A DNA stretch of 9,298 bases, taken from positions 1-9,298 of the forward strand of contig JAURJO010000122.1 of assembly GCA_030832235.1 (NCBI GenBank), in the 5' to 3' direction. The number at the start of each line of letters is the position of its first letter. Positions within the stretch are counted from its first letter, which is position 1. Shown here piece by piece: positions 1 through 6,734 of the stretch. Below the pieces are notes generated by a model. It ran no database searches. It had not been told where the DNA came from and saw only the letters and a program-made list of their open reading frames with translations. The translations under genes and the position numbers were made by a program. The stretch is from Verrucomicrobiota bacterium. GTDB lineage: Bacteria; Verrucomicrobiota; Verrucomicrobiia; Opitutales; Opitutaceae.

Positions 1-171
1 GACCCGCAGCTCGCCGCGGTGGGAACAGGCGTGGGTGCGTTTGCGCCGCGCGGTCCGACGACCACCGACGCGATCCTGCTGATCACGCTCGCGCCCGGAA
101 ACTACACCGCGCAGGCCACGGGTGGCAGCAGCGCGGGCCAGGTGGTGGTCGAGGTTTACGAGGTACCTTGA
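1..171 (+). CDS. C-terminal fragment of a probable surface/secreted protein (5' end outside window)
   Basis: Frame 1 is open from the first base to a TGA at 169-171, giving 56 residues that end in VVVEVYEVP. The fragment alternates short hydrophobic beta-type stretches (AILLITLAPGNYTAQ) with Gly/Ser/Thr turns and has no catalytic motif. Endings of this kind (P-G-x-Y-T-A-Q followed by a Gly/Ser loop and VEVYE) are, from memory, common at the C-termini of large extracellular Verrucomicrobiota proteins, where they look like a beta-sandwich module. That family attribution is recall, not a search. The main catalytic or binding domains lie upstream of the window, so the function cannot be named. 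The base composition and third-position GC match the neighbouring genes, which supports real coding. Confidence 0.72.
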   Translation, partial: DPQLAAVGTGVGAFAPRGPTTTDAILLITLAPGNYTAQATGGSSAGQVVVEVYEVP

Positions 172-300
172 CCCACCCGATGCGTGGAGTTGGGGGCGCC
201 AATCAAATCCGACGCGCGCCCCGTCTTCCGCCAGACTGCAAAACGCGGTTTGCTTTCGCTGCCGTGCGGCTTCTCATCCGCGCAACCCCGTTTTCAAACC
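172..300. other. Gap between truncated gene and GMC dehydrogenase; possible hairpin before the start codon
   Basis: This gap should hold the promoter and leader of the dehydrogenase operon, but no convincing -35/-10 pair is visible. The region is also open in the dehydrogenase frame from a GTG at 184. An imperfect inverted repeat is present: AAAACGCGGTTTGC (240-253) against GCAACCCCGTTTT (282-294), with one mismatch and one bulge. It ends six bases before the ATG at 301. It could form an mRNA hairpin near the start, or be chance. No Shine-Dalgarno sequence precedes the ATG. Confidence 0.35.
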
Positions 301-2103
301 ATGCCCCTGATTGATCCGGACAAGGCCCAGGCCCAGTACGATGTCATCGTGGTCGGTTCCGGCGCCGCCGGCGGCCAGACCGCCTACACTTGCGCGCTCG
401 AGGGCGCCAAGGTGCTGATGCTCGAGGCCGGCCGAAACTACGACCCCGTGAAGGAGACGCCGATGTTTCAGACTAACGGCGACGCTCCACTCCGTGGCAC
501 GAGCACGCCCGACAAGCCCTTCGGTTTCCACGACGCGACGATCGACGGCGGCTGGCAGGTTCCCGGCGAGCCCTATACCAGCGCGTCGTCCGAGCCGGAG
601 CGGCAGTTTTGGTGGTGGCGTGCCCGCATGCTCGGCGGCCGTACGAATCATTGGGGCCGCATCTCACTCCGCAACGGCCAGTATGATTTCAAGCCGCGTT
701 CCCGAGATGGTCTGGGCTTCGACTGGCCGTTGAATTACGAGGACGTCGCGCCTTACTACGACAAGGTCGAGATGCTGATCGGCGTCTACGGCGACAACCG
801 CGGCCTGGAGAACACGCCCGATTCCCCCGCCGGCTGCCTGCAGCCCCCGCCCGCCTTTCGCGCCGCGGAGCGTTTCGGTCAGCACCACGGCAAGAAACTC
901 GGCCTGCCCGTGGTGCCGATCCACCGCGCCGTGCTCACGCAGAAGCAGGACCCCGATGTGCTTCCGGCGAAGATCCATCCGGGCAACCCCCGAGCGCAGC
1001 GCCTTCTTGCGGATGCGATGCGCGCCCGGCAGGCCTGCTTCTGGGCCACGCCGTGCGGCCGCGGCTGCTCGATCAAGGCCAACTACCAGTCGACCACGGT
1101 GCACCTCCCGCCGGCGCTCGCCTCGGGCAACCTCGACCTGATCAGCGACGCGATGGTGCGCGAGGTCACGGTCGGGCCCGACGGCCGCGCGACCGGCGTG
1201 GTATTCATCGACCGCCGCACGGGTAAGGAGCGGACGGTCAAGGGCAAGGTCGTGGTGCTCGCCGCGAGCTCGGGCGAGACAGTCCGCATTCTGCTCAACT
1301 CGAAGTCGGCCCGTTTCCCGCAGGGGCTGGCCAATTCGTCCGGCTTGGTGGGCAAGTACATCATGGACACCGTCGGTGCCTCGCTCGGGGGGCAGATCCC
1401 GGCGATGGAAAGCCTGCCGCTGCACAACGAGGACGGCGCCGGCGGCAACCACGCCTATGTGCCGTGGTGGCTCTACAAGGAGCAGCTCGCCGGGAAGCTG
1501 GGTTTCGCGCGCGGTTACCACATCGAGTTCGGCGGCGGCCGGCAGATGCCCGGCTACGGCACCGGCGCGGGGATGGAAAACATCACGCGCGGTAGTTACG
1601 GTCGTAAGTTCAAGGAGGATGCTCGGCGATACTACGGCTCGTTCATGTGGTTCGCGGGCCGCGGGGAGATGATCCCCAACGAGGAATCGTTCTGTGACTT
1701 AGATCCTGTGGTGAAGGACAAGTGGGGCATCCCGGTCCTCCGTTTCCATTGGAAGTGGTCCGAGCACGAGACGCGGCAGGCCGCGCACATGCAGCGAACG
1801 TTTGCCGACTGGATCACCGCGATGGGCGGCAAGCCGCGTTCGCAGCCGCAGGCCGACGGGGCCAAGGCCATCGAGCCCGGTGGCAAGATCATCCACGAGG
1901 TGGGCGGGGCGATCATGGGCAGCGACCCGCGCAAGTCCGTGACCAACCAATGGTGCCAGACCTGGGATGTGAAGAACCTCTTCCTCACCGACGGCGCCCC
2001 GTTCTGCTCCAACGCGGACAAGAACCCCACGCTCACCATCATGGCGCTCGCGTGGCGCGCCAGTGACTACCTGCTCGCCGGCCTCAAGAAAGGAGAGCTT
2101 TGA
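301..2103 (+). CDS. GMC-family FAD-dependent sugar dehydrogenase, large (catalytic) subunit
   Basis: The 600-residue product is a glucose-methanol-choline oxidoreductase of the two-subunit gluconate 2-dehydrogenase / glucoside 3-dehydrogenase type. An N-terminal Rossmann loop GSGAAGG (residues 19-25) followed by E42 binds the FAD ADP moiety. The GMC signature LGGRTNHWG is at 111-119. A CGRGCS segment precedes the ANYQST stretch. The C-terminal domain has HEVGGAIMG with the likely catalytic H532, and NPTLTI with the paired N575. Such enzymes oxidise sugar hydroxyls and pass electrons to a non-oxygen acceptor; the substrate cannot be read from sequence. There is no signal peptide, which fits export with its Tat-bearing partner at 2105. 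The ATG at 301 is chosen over an in-frame GTG at 184 because the extension is unlike GMC N-termini and homology begins near residue 10. Its stop is one base from the next start. Confidence 0.93.
   Translation: MPLIDPDKAQAQYDVIVVGSGAAGGQTAYTCALEGAKVLMLEAGRNYDPVKETPMFQTNGDAPLRGTSTPDKPFGFHDATIDGGWQVPGEPYTSASSEPERQFWWWRARMLGGRTNHWGRISLRNGQYDFKPRSRDGLGFDWPLNYEDVAPYYDKVEMLIGVYGDNRGLENTPDSPAGCLQPPPAFRAAERFGQHHGKKLGLPVVPIHRAVLTQKQDPDVLPAKIHPGNPRAQRLLADAMRARQACFWATPCGRGCSIKANYQSTTVHLPPALASGNLDLISDAMVREVTVGPDGRATGVVFIDRRTGKERTVKGKVVVLAASSGETVRILLNSKSARFPQGLANSSGLVGKYIMDTVGASLGGQIPAMESLPLHNEDGAGGNHAYVPWWLYKEQLAGKLGFARGYHIEFGGGRQMPGYGTGAGMENITRGSYGRKFKEDARRYYGSFMWFAGRGEMIPNEESFCDLDPVVKDKWGIPVLRFHWKWSEHETRQAAHMQRTFADWITAMGGKPRSQPQADGAKAIEPGGKIIHEVGGAIMGSDPRKSVTNQWCQTWDVKNLFLTDGAPFCSNADKNPTLTIMALAWRASDYLLAGLKKGEL
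2089..2095 (+). promoter_or_regulatory. Ribosome binding site for the small dehydrogenase subunit
   Basis: AAAGGAG lies inside the last codons of the large-subunit gene, nine bases before the ATG at 2105. It is the clearest Shine-Dalgarno sequence in the window. It fixes the start at 2105 rather than at an earlier in-frame codon, and it supports translational coupling of the two subunits. Confidence 0.8.
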
Positions 2104-2104
2104 G

Positions 2105-2743
2105 ATGAATCCTGTTTCCGACGCCATGGACCGCCGCACGATGATCAAGTGGGTGATGGCCGCCTCGGCCGCCACCGCCGCCGGCAGCCAGTTCTCGTGG
2201 GCCGCCGCTCCCGCCGCGCCCGTCAAGGGCTACGGCACCGATCCCGACCTGCTGAAGAAGTACGCCGCCGGCGACTGCTGGCCGCTGACCTTCACCGCCG
2301 CGGAGAAGGCGACCGCCGCGGTGCTGTGCGATACCATCATTCCGGCCGACGACAAGGGGCCGTCCGCGTCCAGCGTGAAGGTCCCCGAATTCATCGACGA
2401 ATGGGTAAGCGCGCCTTACCCGAACCATGACCGCGACCGGAAGCTGATCAGCGAGGGGCTCGCGTGGCTGGAGGCCGAGTCCCAGCGGCGGTTTCAAAAC
2501 GACTTCGCGAGCCTCGTGCTGCGCCAGCGCAACGCGATCTGCGACGACATCTGCCATCTGCCGGACGCCAAGCCGGAGTTAAGGCAGGCCGCGCGCTTCT
2601 TCGCGCGTTTCCGCGATCTCTGCGCGAGCGGCTACTACACGACTCCGGCGGGGATGAAGGATATCGGCTACGTCGGAAATGTGGCCCTCGAGAAGTTCGA
2701 GGGGCCGCCGCCCGAGGTGCTGAAGAAGCTCGGTCTCGCCTGA
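2105..2743 (+). CDS. Gluconate 2-dehydrogenase subunit 3-like protein with Tat signal (hitchhiker subunit)
   Basis: The 212-residue product begins with a twin-arginine signal: DRRTMIKW at residues 9-16, then an Ala-rich hydrophobic segment, with probable cleavage near the SWAAAP stretch around residues 31-36. The mature part matches the gluconate 2-dehydrogenase subunit 3 family: FTAAEKATAAVLCDTIIPAD near the N-terminus and the family hallmark GYYTTPAGMKDIGYVGN near the C-terminus. Members are small helical partners that bind the GMC catalytic subunit and carry it, already folded with FAD, through the Tat pore. They have no known catalytic residues. The gene starts one base after the dehydrogenase stop with a strong ribosome binding site, so equimolar synthesis is likely. 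No cytochrome c subunit gene follows, unlike three-subunit gluconate or fructose dehydrogenases, so the electron acceptor is unknown. Confidence 0.92.
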   Translation: MNPVSDAMDRRTMIKWVMAASAATAAGSQFSWAAAPAAPVKGYGTDPDLLKKYAAGDCWPLTFTAAEKATAAVLCDTIIPADDKGPSASSVKVPEFIDEWVSAPYPNHDRDRKLISEGLAWLEAESQRRFQNDFASLVLRQRNAICDDICHLPDAKPELRQAARFFARFRDLCASGYYTTPAGMKDIGYVGNVALEKFEGPPPEVLKKLGLA

Positions 2744-2750
2744 GCCGCGT

Positions 2751-2792
2751 CCCGCCGCCTCCACTGCGGGATTGCGCGCCGGCCGCGGCGGG
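2751..2792 (+). terminator. GC-rich inverted repeat after the dehydrogenase genes, possible terminator
   Basis: CCCGCCGC (2751-2758) is perfectly complementary to GCGGCGGG (2785-2792), with a 26-base loop that is itself GC-rich. It lies between the small-subunit stop and the GTG of the next gene. Only a weak TTGAATT follows instead of a T-run, so intrinsic termination is uncertain. It may just attenuate read-through into the next cluster. Confidence 0.3.
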
Positions 2793-2805
2793 TTGAATTG
2801 GCGGC

Positions 2806-3441
2806 GTGCAGCTTGACGTCATTCCCGCGGGCCCGATCGACACCAACGCATACCTGCTGAGCGCACCCGAGCGCGGCGAGGCGCTGCTGATCGACGCTCC
2901 CGGGGAAGTCTGGGCCGAGGTGAAGCCGCTGCTCGCGGAGCGCGGTTGCAAGTTGGTCGAGTTGTGGATCACGCACGGCCATTGGGACCATATGCAGGGT
3001 GCCGCGGAAATCGTGCGCGCGACCGGCGCCAAGGTCCTGGCCCACGCCGATGACCGGCCGTTGATCGAGACGCCCGAAATCATGGAGCGCTTCATGGGCG
3101 AGCGGCTGAATCTCGAGAGCGTGCGCGTCGACCATTGGGTCGTGCCCGGGGAAATGCGCGAGGTGCTCGGACTTTCTGCGGAGATCCGCCACGTGCCGGG
3201 GCATTGCCCGGGAAACGTCTCGTTCTATTTTCCTGCGCTCGCCGCGGCTTTCGTCGGCGACGCTTTGTTTCGCGGCAGCATCGGGCGCACGGATTTTCCG
3301 GGCGGCGACCACGCGTTGCTCCTCCGTTCGATCCGCGAGCAAATCTACACGTTGCCGCCCGCGACGAAGGTGTTACCCGGGCACGGTCCGGCGACCACGG
3401 TTGCGGATGAACGGAGCGGCAATCCCTATGTCCGCGGATAA
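2806..3441 (+). CDS. Metallo-beta-lactamase-fold hydrolase, YcbL / glyoxalase II-like
   Basis: The 211-residue protein has the full set of metal ligands of the glyoxalase II branch: H57-x-H59-x-D61-H62 (THGHWDHM), H133 in the HVPGHCPGN segment, D152 in FVGDALF and H193 in LPGHGP. The GSIGRTDFPGGD loop and the length (E. coli YcbL is about 215 residues) point to the short YcbL-type enzymes, which lack the C-terminal glutathione-binding domain of GloB. The likely role is cytosolic thioester hydrolysis, such as S-lactoylglutathione or a related thiol adduct; the true substrate is not shown. There is no signal peptide. The start is a GTG at 2806, where family homology (MQLDVIPAGP...TNAYLL) begins immediately. 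Its 3' end overlaps ribD by 14 bases, implying co-transcription and probably translational coupling. Confidence 0.9.
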   Translation: MQLDVIPAGPIDTNAYLLSAPERGEALLIDAPGEVWAEVKPLLAERGCKLVELWITHGHWDHMQGAAEIVRATGAKVLAHADDRPLIETPEIMERFMGERLNLESVRVDHWVVPGEMREVLGLSAEIRHVPGHCPGNVSFYFPALAAAFVGDALFRGSIGRTDFPGGDHALLLRSIREQIYTLPPATKVLPGHGPATTVADERSGNPYVRG

Positions 3442-4594
3442 ATCCGAGCACGTCTGGTTCATGCGGCGGGCTCTGGAGCTCGCGCGCGGCGTCTGGGGCA
3501 CGACCCATCCCAACCCGATGGTGGGCGCCGTCATTGTGGAGAACGGCGAGATCGTCGCCGAGGGCGCGACCGCGCCCGACGGCGGGCCGCACGCGGAAAA
3601 AGCGGCGCTGGCGGCGCTAGGTCGCGCCCCGCGGCCGGGGGCCATCTTGTACGTGACCCTGGAGCCGTGTTGCACCGAGGGACGCACCGGAGCATGCACG
3701 GACTCCATCCTCGCCGCGGGTATCAGCAAGGTGGTCATTGGCGCGACGGATCCCAATCCCGCCCACGCCGGCCGTGGCTTCGATGTTCTGCGCGAGCGCG
3801 GGGTGGAGGTCGTCACCGGCGTGATCCAGCGCGAATGCGCCGACCTCAACCTCATCTTCAATCACTGGATCACCACCGGCGGCCCGCTCATCGCCGCAAA
3901 GGTCGCATCCACGCTCGACGGTAAGCTCGCCTGCCGCACCGGCGAGTCGCGCTGGATCACCAACGAGACGTCGCGCGCCGACGTCCATCGCTGGCGGCGG
4001 TTGTTTCCCTCGATCGCGGTCGGGGCGATGACGGTGCTGAAGGACAATCCGCGGCTCACCGCGCGTCTGTCCGGCGAGCCGGAGTGGTGTCCGGTGCGCT
4101 TTGTTTTCGACGGTCTGCTCCGCACGGTCGTCGACAAGAACCCGCCGCACGTCTTCACGGATGCGTTTCGCGACCGCACGATTGTCGTGACCACGCCCCA
4201 CGGCGGCCTTGGCTATGTGCGGAAACTCCGCGACGCCGGCATCAAGGTCTGGATCTTCGAGTCATCCAACCAGCGGGTGCCGATCGCCGACTTCCGGCGG
4301 CGTTGCGCGGAGGAGCGCATTCCCGGTGTCTTCATCGAGGGAGGCGCACAGCTGATCAGCGAACTCATCCGCGCGCGGCAACTTGATTACCTTTTCGCAT
4401 ATCACGCGCCGGTGATCCTCGCCGACGAGAAAGCGAGATCGATCCTGACCGGCATGCGCCCCGAGCGCATCGAGCATGGCATCCGTCTGGAGGACGTACG
4501 CCACGACATGTTCGACGGCGATGTGTTGATGCGCGGTCGCGTCGCCTACCCGGATAAAATGCTGATCGACGAGACGGTTTTCGCCGTCCGTTGA
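3428..4594 (+). CDS. ribD: Bifunctional riboflavin biosynthesis protein RibD (pyrimidine deaminase / uracil reductase)
   Basis: RibD performs the second and third steps of riboflavin synthesis: zinc-dependent deamination of the diaminopyrimidine phosphate, then NADPH-dependent reduction of its ribose. The 388-residue length is normal. The N-terminal deaminase domain has H55-A-E57 (zinc ligand and proton shuttle) and the zinc cysteines C81 and C90 in EPCCTEGRTGAC. The reductase domain starts near residue 152 (GGPLIAAKVASTLDGK) and contains SRWIT, DNPRLTARL and EGGAQLISELI. The usual H-x-LRA...DAI stretch reads HRWRRLFPSIAVG here, a mild departure. The ATG at 3428 is preferred: GGAG at 3413-3416 lies 11 bases upstream and the product then starts at the normal point. 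Codons further upstream (TTG 3401, ATG 3407) would only add residues overlapping the hydrolase. No other rib gene or FMN riboswitch is nearby. Confidence 0.95.
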   Translation: MSADKSEHVWFMRRALELARGVWGTTHPNPMVGAVIVENGEIVAEGATAPDGGPHAEKAALAALGRAPRPGAILYVTLEPCCTEGRTGACTDSILAAGISKVVIGATDPNPAHAGRGFDVLRERGVEVVTGVIQRECADLNLIFNHWITTGGPLIAAKVASTLDGKLACRTGESRWITNETSRADVHRWRRLFPSIAVGAMTVLKDNPRLTARLSGEPEWCPVRFVFDGLLRTVVDKNPPHVFTDAFRDRTIVVTTPHGGLGYVRKLRDAGIKVWIFESSNQRVPIADFRRRCAEERIPGVFIEGGAQLISELIRARQLDYLFAYHAPVILADEKARSILTGMRPERIEHGIRLEDVRHDMFDGDVLMRGRVAYPDKMLIDETVFAVR

Positions 4595-4614
4595 AACGTT
4601 TACCTGTTCTCCTC

Positions 4615-6402
4615 ATGCCCCGTACCACCGTTACACCGGGTCGCGCGTTTCTCGCGCTCGGCCTTCTAATCACAGCTCCGTCCAGCATTCTGCGCGCCGC
4701 GGCCGCCGATGATTACCCGCCGCATCCCGACTCGGTCGTGCAGGCCGGCGTCCCGAAAGGAGAGACGCTGCGTTTCACGCTCGATGGGTCACGGGTCTTC
4801 CCCGGCACTTCGCGCGAGGTGCTGGTCTACGTGCCCCGCCAGTACGATCCGGCGCGTCCCGCGTGCGTCTACGTCAACCAGGACCGGGTGCAGTGGAACG
4901 CGCCGGTCGTGTTCGACAACCTCATCGCCCGCGGCGACATCCCGGTGATCATCGGCGTCTTCGTCGCTCCCGGGGTGCTCAAGTCCGCCAACCCCGCCAC
5001 CGCGCTTGACCGTTTCAACCGCAGTTTCGAGTACGACGGTCTGGGCGACGCCTACGCGCGCTTCGTCCTCGAGGAGTTGCTGCCATTCGTTGAGAAGCAA
5101 AAGGCCTCCGACGGGCGGCCGCTGCGGCTCTCGTCGCGCGCCGCGGATCGGGCCATCGGCGGTTCCAGTTCCGGCGCGATCGCGGCTTGGACCGTCGCGT
5201 GGGAACGCCCGGACGCCTTCTCGCGGGTGTTCAGCGTCGTCGGCACCTACGTCGGCCTGCGCGGCGGCGACCGGTACCCGACGCTGATCCGCAAATACGA
5301 GCCGAAGCCGATCCGCGTGTTCCTGCAGGACGGTTCCAACGACAACAACATCTACGGTGGCGACTGGTGGATGGCGAACCAGACGATGCAGCGCGCGTTC
5401 GAGTTCTCGGGTTATGATGTCCGTCACGTCTGGGGCGAGGGTGGCCACAATGGAAAACACGGCACCGCTTTGTTCCCGGATGCCATGCGCTGGCTGTGGC
5501 GTGGCTGGCCCGAGGCCGTGCGCCCCGCGGCCGCCACCAAGAACGCGGTGCTCTCCGCGCTGCTCATCCCCGGCGAGGATTGGACGCTGGTCGGGGAGGG
5601 ATACCAGCTCACCGAAGGGCCTGCGGCCGACGCGAACGGGGTGGTTACATTCACGGATATCCGCGCTTCCAAAGCCTACCGGATCGGTCCCGATGGACGT
5701 CCTGTTCTGTCGCGGGAAAACACGGAGCGCGCGAACGGTCAGGCGTACGGTCCCGACGGAACCCTGTTCGCCGCCGCGGCGGGCAAGCAGGAGGTGGTGG
5801 CGATCGCTCCGGGCGGTGCGCAGCGGGTGGTTGCCGAGGGGATCGGCGGAAATGATTTGGTGGTGGCGCGCAACGGAAACATCTACGTCACGCATCCACC
5901 CGGCGGGAATTCCAACGACCCGAGCCGGGTCTGGCTGGTGCGGCCGGACGGCCGCAAGGAGGTGGTCGATTCCGGTCTACGCTTCGCCAATGGCGTCGCG
6001 CTTTCGCCCGACCAGTCGCTGCTCTATGTGGCCGATTACCGCTCGCATTGGGTGTACAGCTACCAAATCCGCGCCGATGGCACGCTCGCGCACAAGCAGC
6101 GCTATTTCCACCTGCACGAGCCGGACGACGAGGACATGAGCTTCGCGGATGGCATTAAGGTCGACCGCGACGGCCGACTTTATGTCGCGACCCGGCTGGG
6201 CATCCAGATTTGCGATCAGGCGGGTAGGGTGAACGCGATCCTGCCGTTGCCCAACGGTCGCATCACCAACCTTTGCTTTGGCGGTCCCAGGTTCGACACG
6301 ATCTATGCGACCTGCGGCGACAAAGTTTATCGCCGCAAGGTGAATACCCGTGGCGCGCTCGCGTGGGAGCCGCCCCACAAACCGGCCGCGCCCAAGCTGT
6401 GA
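4615..6402 (+). CDS. Secreted two-domain protein: esterase D-like hydrolase fused to SMP-30/gluconolactonase propeller
   Basis: The 595-residue product has a Sec-type signal (R3, R10, hydrophobic 11-26, cleavage near the AAAAD at 28-32). Residues about 45-300 are an alpha/beta-hydrolase of the putative esterase (Esterase D) family. The nucleophile elbow is GSSSG with S185, and the probable catalytic histidine is H278 in GEGGHNGKHG. The acid is not certain; D239 or D243 in LQDGSNDN are candidates. Residues about 320-585 are a six-bladed SMP-30/gluconolactonase domain with the expected metal-site residues E334 (TEGPA), N413 (GGND), N459 (FANGVALS) and D512 (FADGIKVD). Together they suggest periplasmic hydrolysis of acyl esters and sugar lactones; the substrates are unknown. 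The ATG at 4615 is preferred over a TTG at 4591 because it gives a compact signal peptide, though neither has a clear ribosome binding site. It follows ribD by 20 bases. Confidence 0.9.
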   Translation: MPRTTVTPGRAFLALGLLITAPSSILRAAAADDYPPHPDSVVQAGVPKGETLRFTLDGSRVFPGTSREVLVYVPRQYDPARPACVYVNQDRVQWNAPVVFDNLIARGDIPVIIGVFVAPGVLKSANPATALDRFNRSFEYDGLGDAYARFVLEELLPFVEKQKASDGRPLRLSSRAADRAIGGSSSGAIAAWTVAWERPDAFSRVFSVVGTYVGLRGGDRYPTLIRKYEPKPIRVFLQDGSNDNNIYGGDWWMANQTMQRAFEFSGYDVRHVWGEGGHNGKHGTALFPDAMRWLWRGWPEAVRPAAATKNAVLSALLIPGEDWTLVGEGYQLTEGPAADANGVVTFTDIRASKAYRIGPDGRPVLSRENTERANGQAYGPDGTLFAAAAGKQEVVAIAPGGAQRVVAEGIGGNDLVVARNGNIYVTHPPGGNSNDPSRVWLVRPDGRKEVVDSGLRFANGVALSPDQSLLYVADYRSHWVYSYQIRADGTLAHKQRYFHLHEPDDEDMSFADGIKVDRDGRLYVATRLGIQICDQAGRVNAILPLPNGRITNLCFGGPRFDTIYATCGDKVYRRKVNTRGALAWEPPHKPAAPKL

Positions 6403-6593
6403 ACGGGCGTTGAGGCGCCAAGAGTAGGACACAGAGACCGCGGAGGTCCGGGCCGAGGGCACGGAGGATTTTGAGGAATGAAGGGCGCTTCTTTGCCGAG
6501 GATTCCTCCTTCGCCAAAGGCTTCGGAGGTGACATCGTAGGGTAAGAGGACGAGAGGGAGCGAGGGGGAATCGGCGGAAGGAGTTTCTGACGA
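6403..6593. repeat. Non-coding purine-rich degenerate repeat region between convergent genes
   Basis: No convincing gene lies here. The + strand is strongly purine-rich and holds imperfect copies of short words such as GGACACAGAG (6427-6436), CGCGGAGG and GCACGGAGGA, then a CCTCC...GGAGG inverted repeat (6505-6509 with 6525-6529). On the - strand this reads as CTCCGTGCCCTC / CTCTGTGTCC. From memory, that pattern is a widespread intergenic repeat in Verrucomicrobiota and some other phyla, and it is often mistranslated as Leu/Val/Arg-rich hypothetical proteins. No clear rho-independent terminator for the upstream gene was found. Confidence 0.5.
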
Positions 6594-6699
6594 TCCGAGG
6601 GGAGCGCCCTCGGCTACACCGCACACATTTCGGTCCGTAAGTCGGTCCGGTCTTTCCGGCCGAAAGACATCCGGTGTAGCCGCGGGCGTTCCCCGCGGA
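6594..6699. repeat. Pair of inverted REP-like palindromic units
   Basis: Unit 1 (6594-6621) and the reverse complement of unit 2 (6672-6699) agree at 25 of 28 positions. Each unit also folds on itself. CCGAGGG (6595-6601) pairs with CCCTCGG (6607-6613) around a 5-base loop, and CCGCGGG (6680-6686) pairs with CCCGCGG (6692-6698) around another 5-base loop. Two of the three differences are a compensated A-T to C-G swap within the stem, so pairing is kept. The similarity continues inward: both carry GGCTACACCG, then six variable bases, then TTTCGG, making 44-base arms (6594-6637 and 6656-6699) with 34 matches. This is the layout of paired REP/BIME-type extragenic palindromes. It sits between two convergent 3' ends, a usual place for them. 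Possible roles are mRNA 3' stabilisation or termination. Confidence 0.75.
6650..6668. repeat. Central hairpin between the REP-like units
   Basis: GTCTTTC (6650-6656) is complementary to GAAAGAC (6662-6668) around a 5-base loop. Just before it, CGGTCCG occurs twice, at 6631-6637 and 6643-6649. The element could therefore form three small hairpins, or one long cruciform using the outer arms. Confidence 0.5.
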
Positions 6700-6734
6700 T
6701 GATTTCGTTCCGAAACACCTTCGGCGAAGCAACT

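Noticed and set aside
184..300. N-terminal extension of the GMC dehydrogenase from the GTG at 184
   Set aside because: The extra 39 residues do not look like a signal peptide or a GMC N-terminus. The FAD-binding fold begins just after the ATG at 301, and export is explained by the Tat signal on the partner.
6263..6535. Small - strand open frame giving a Leu/Arg-rich peptide
   Set aside because: It overlaps the 3' end of the esterase gene and the degenerate purine-rich repeat. Its composition is the usual mistranslation of that repeat.
6594..6699. CRISPR array or insertion-sequence ends as an explanation of the repeats
   Set aside because: There are only two units, in inverted orientation, with no regular spacers. 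No transposase lies between them and no target duplication is visible.
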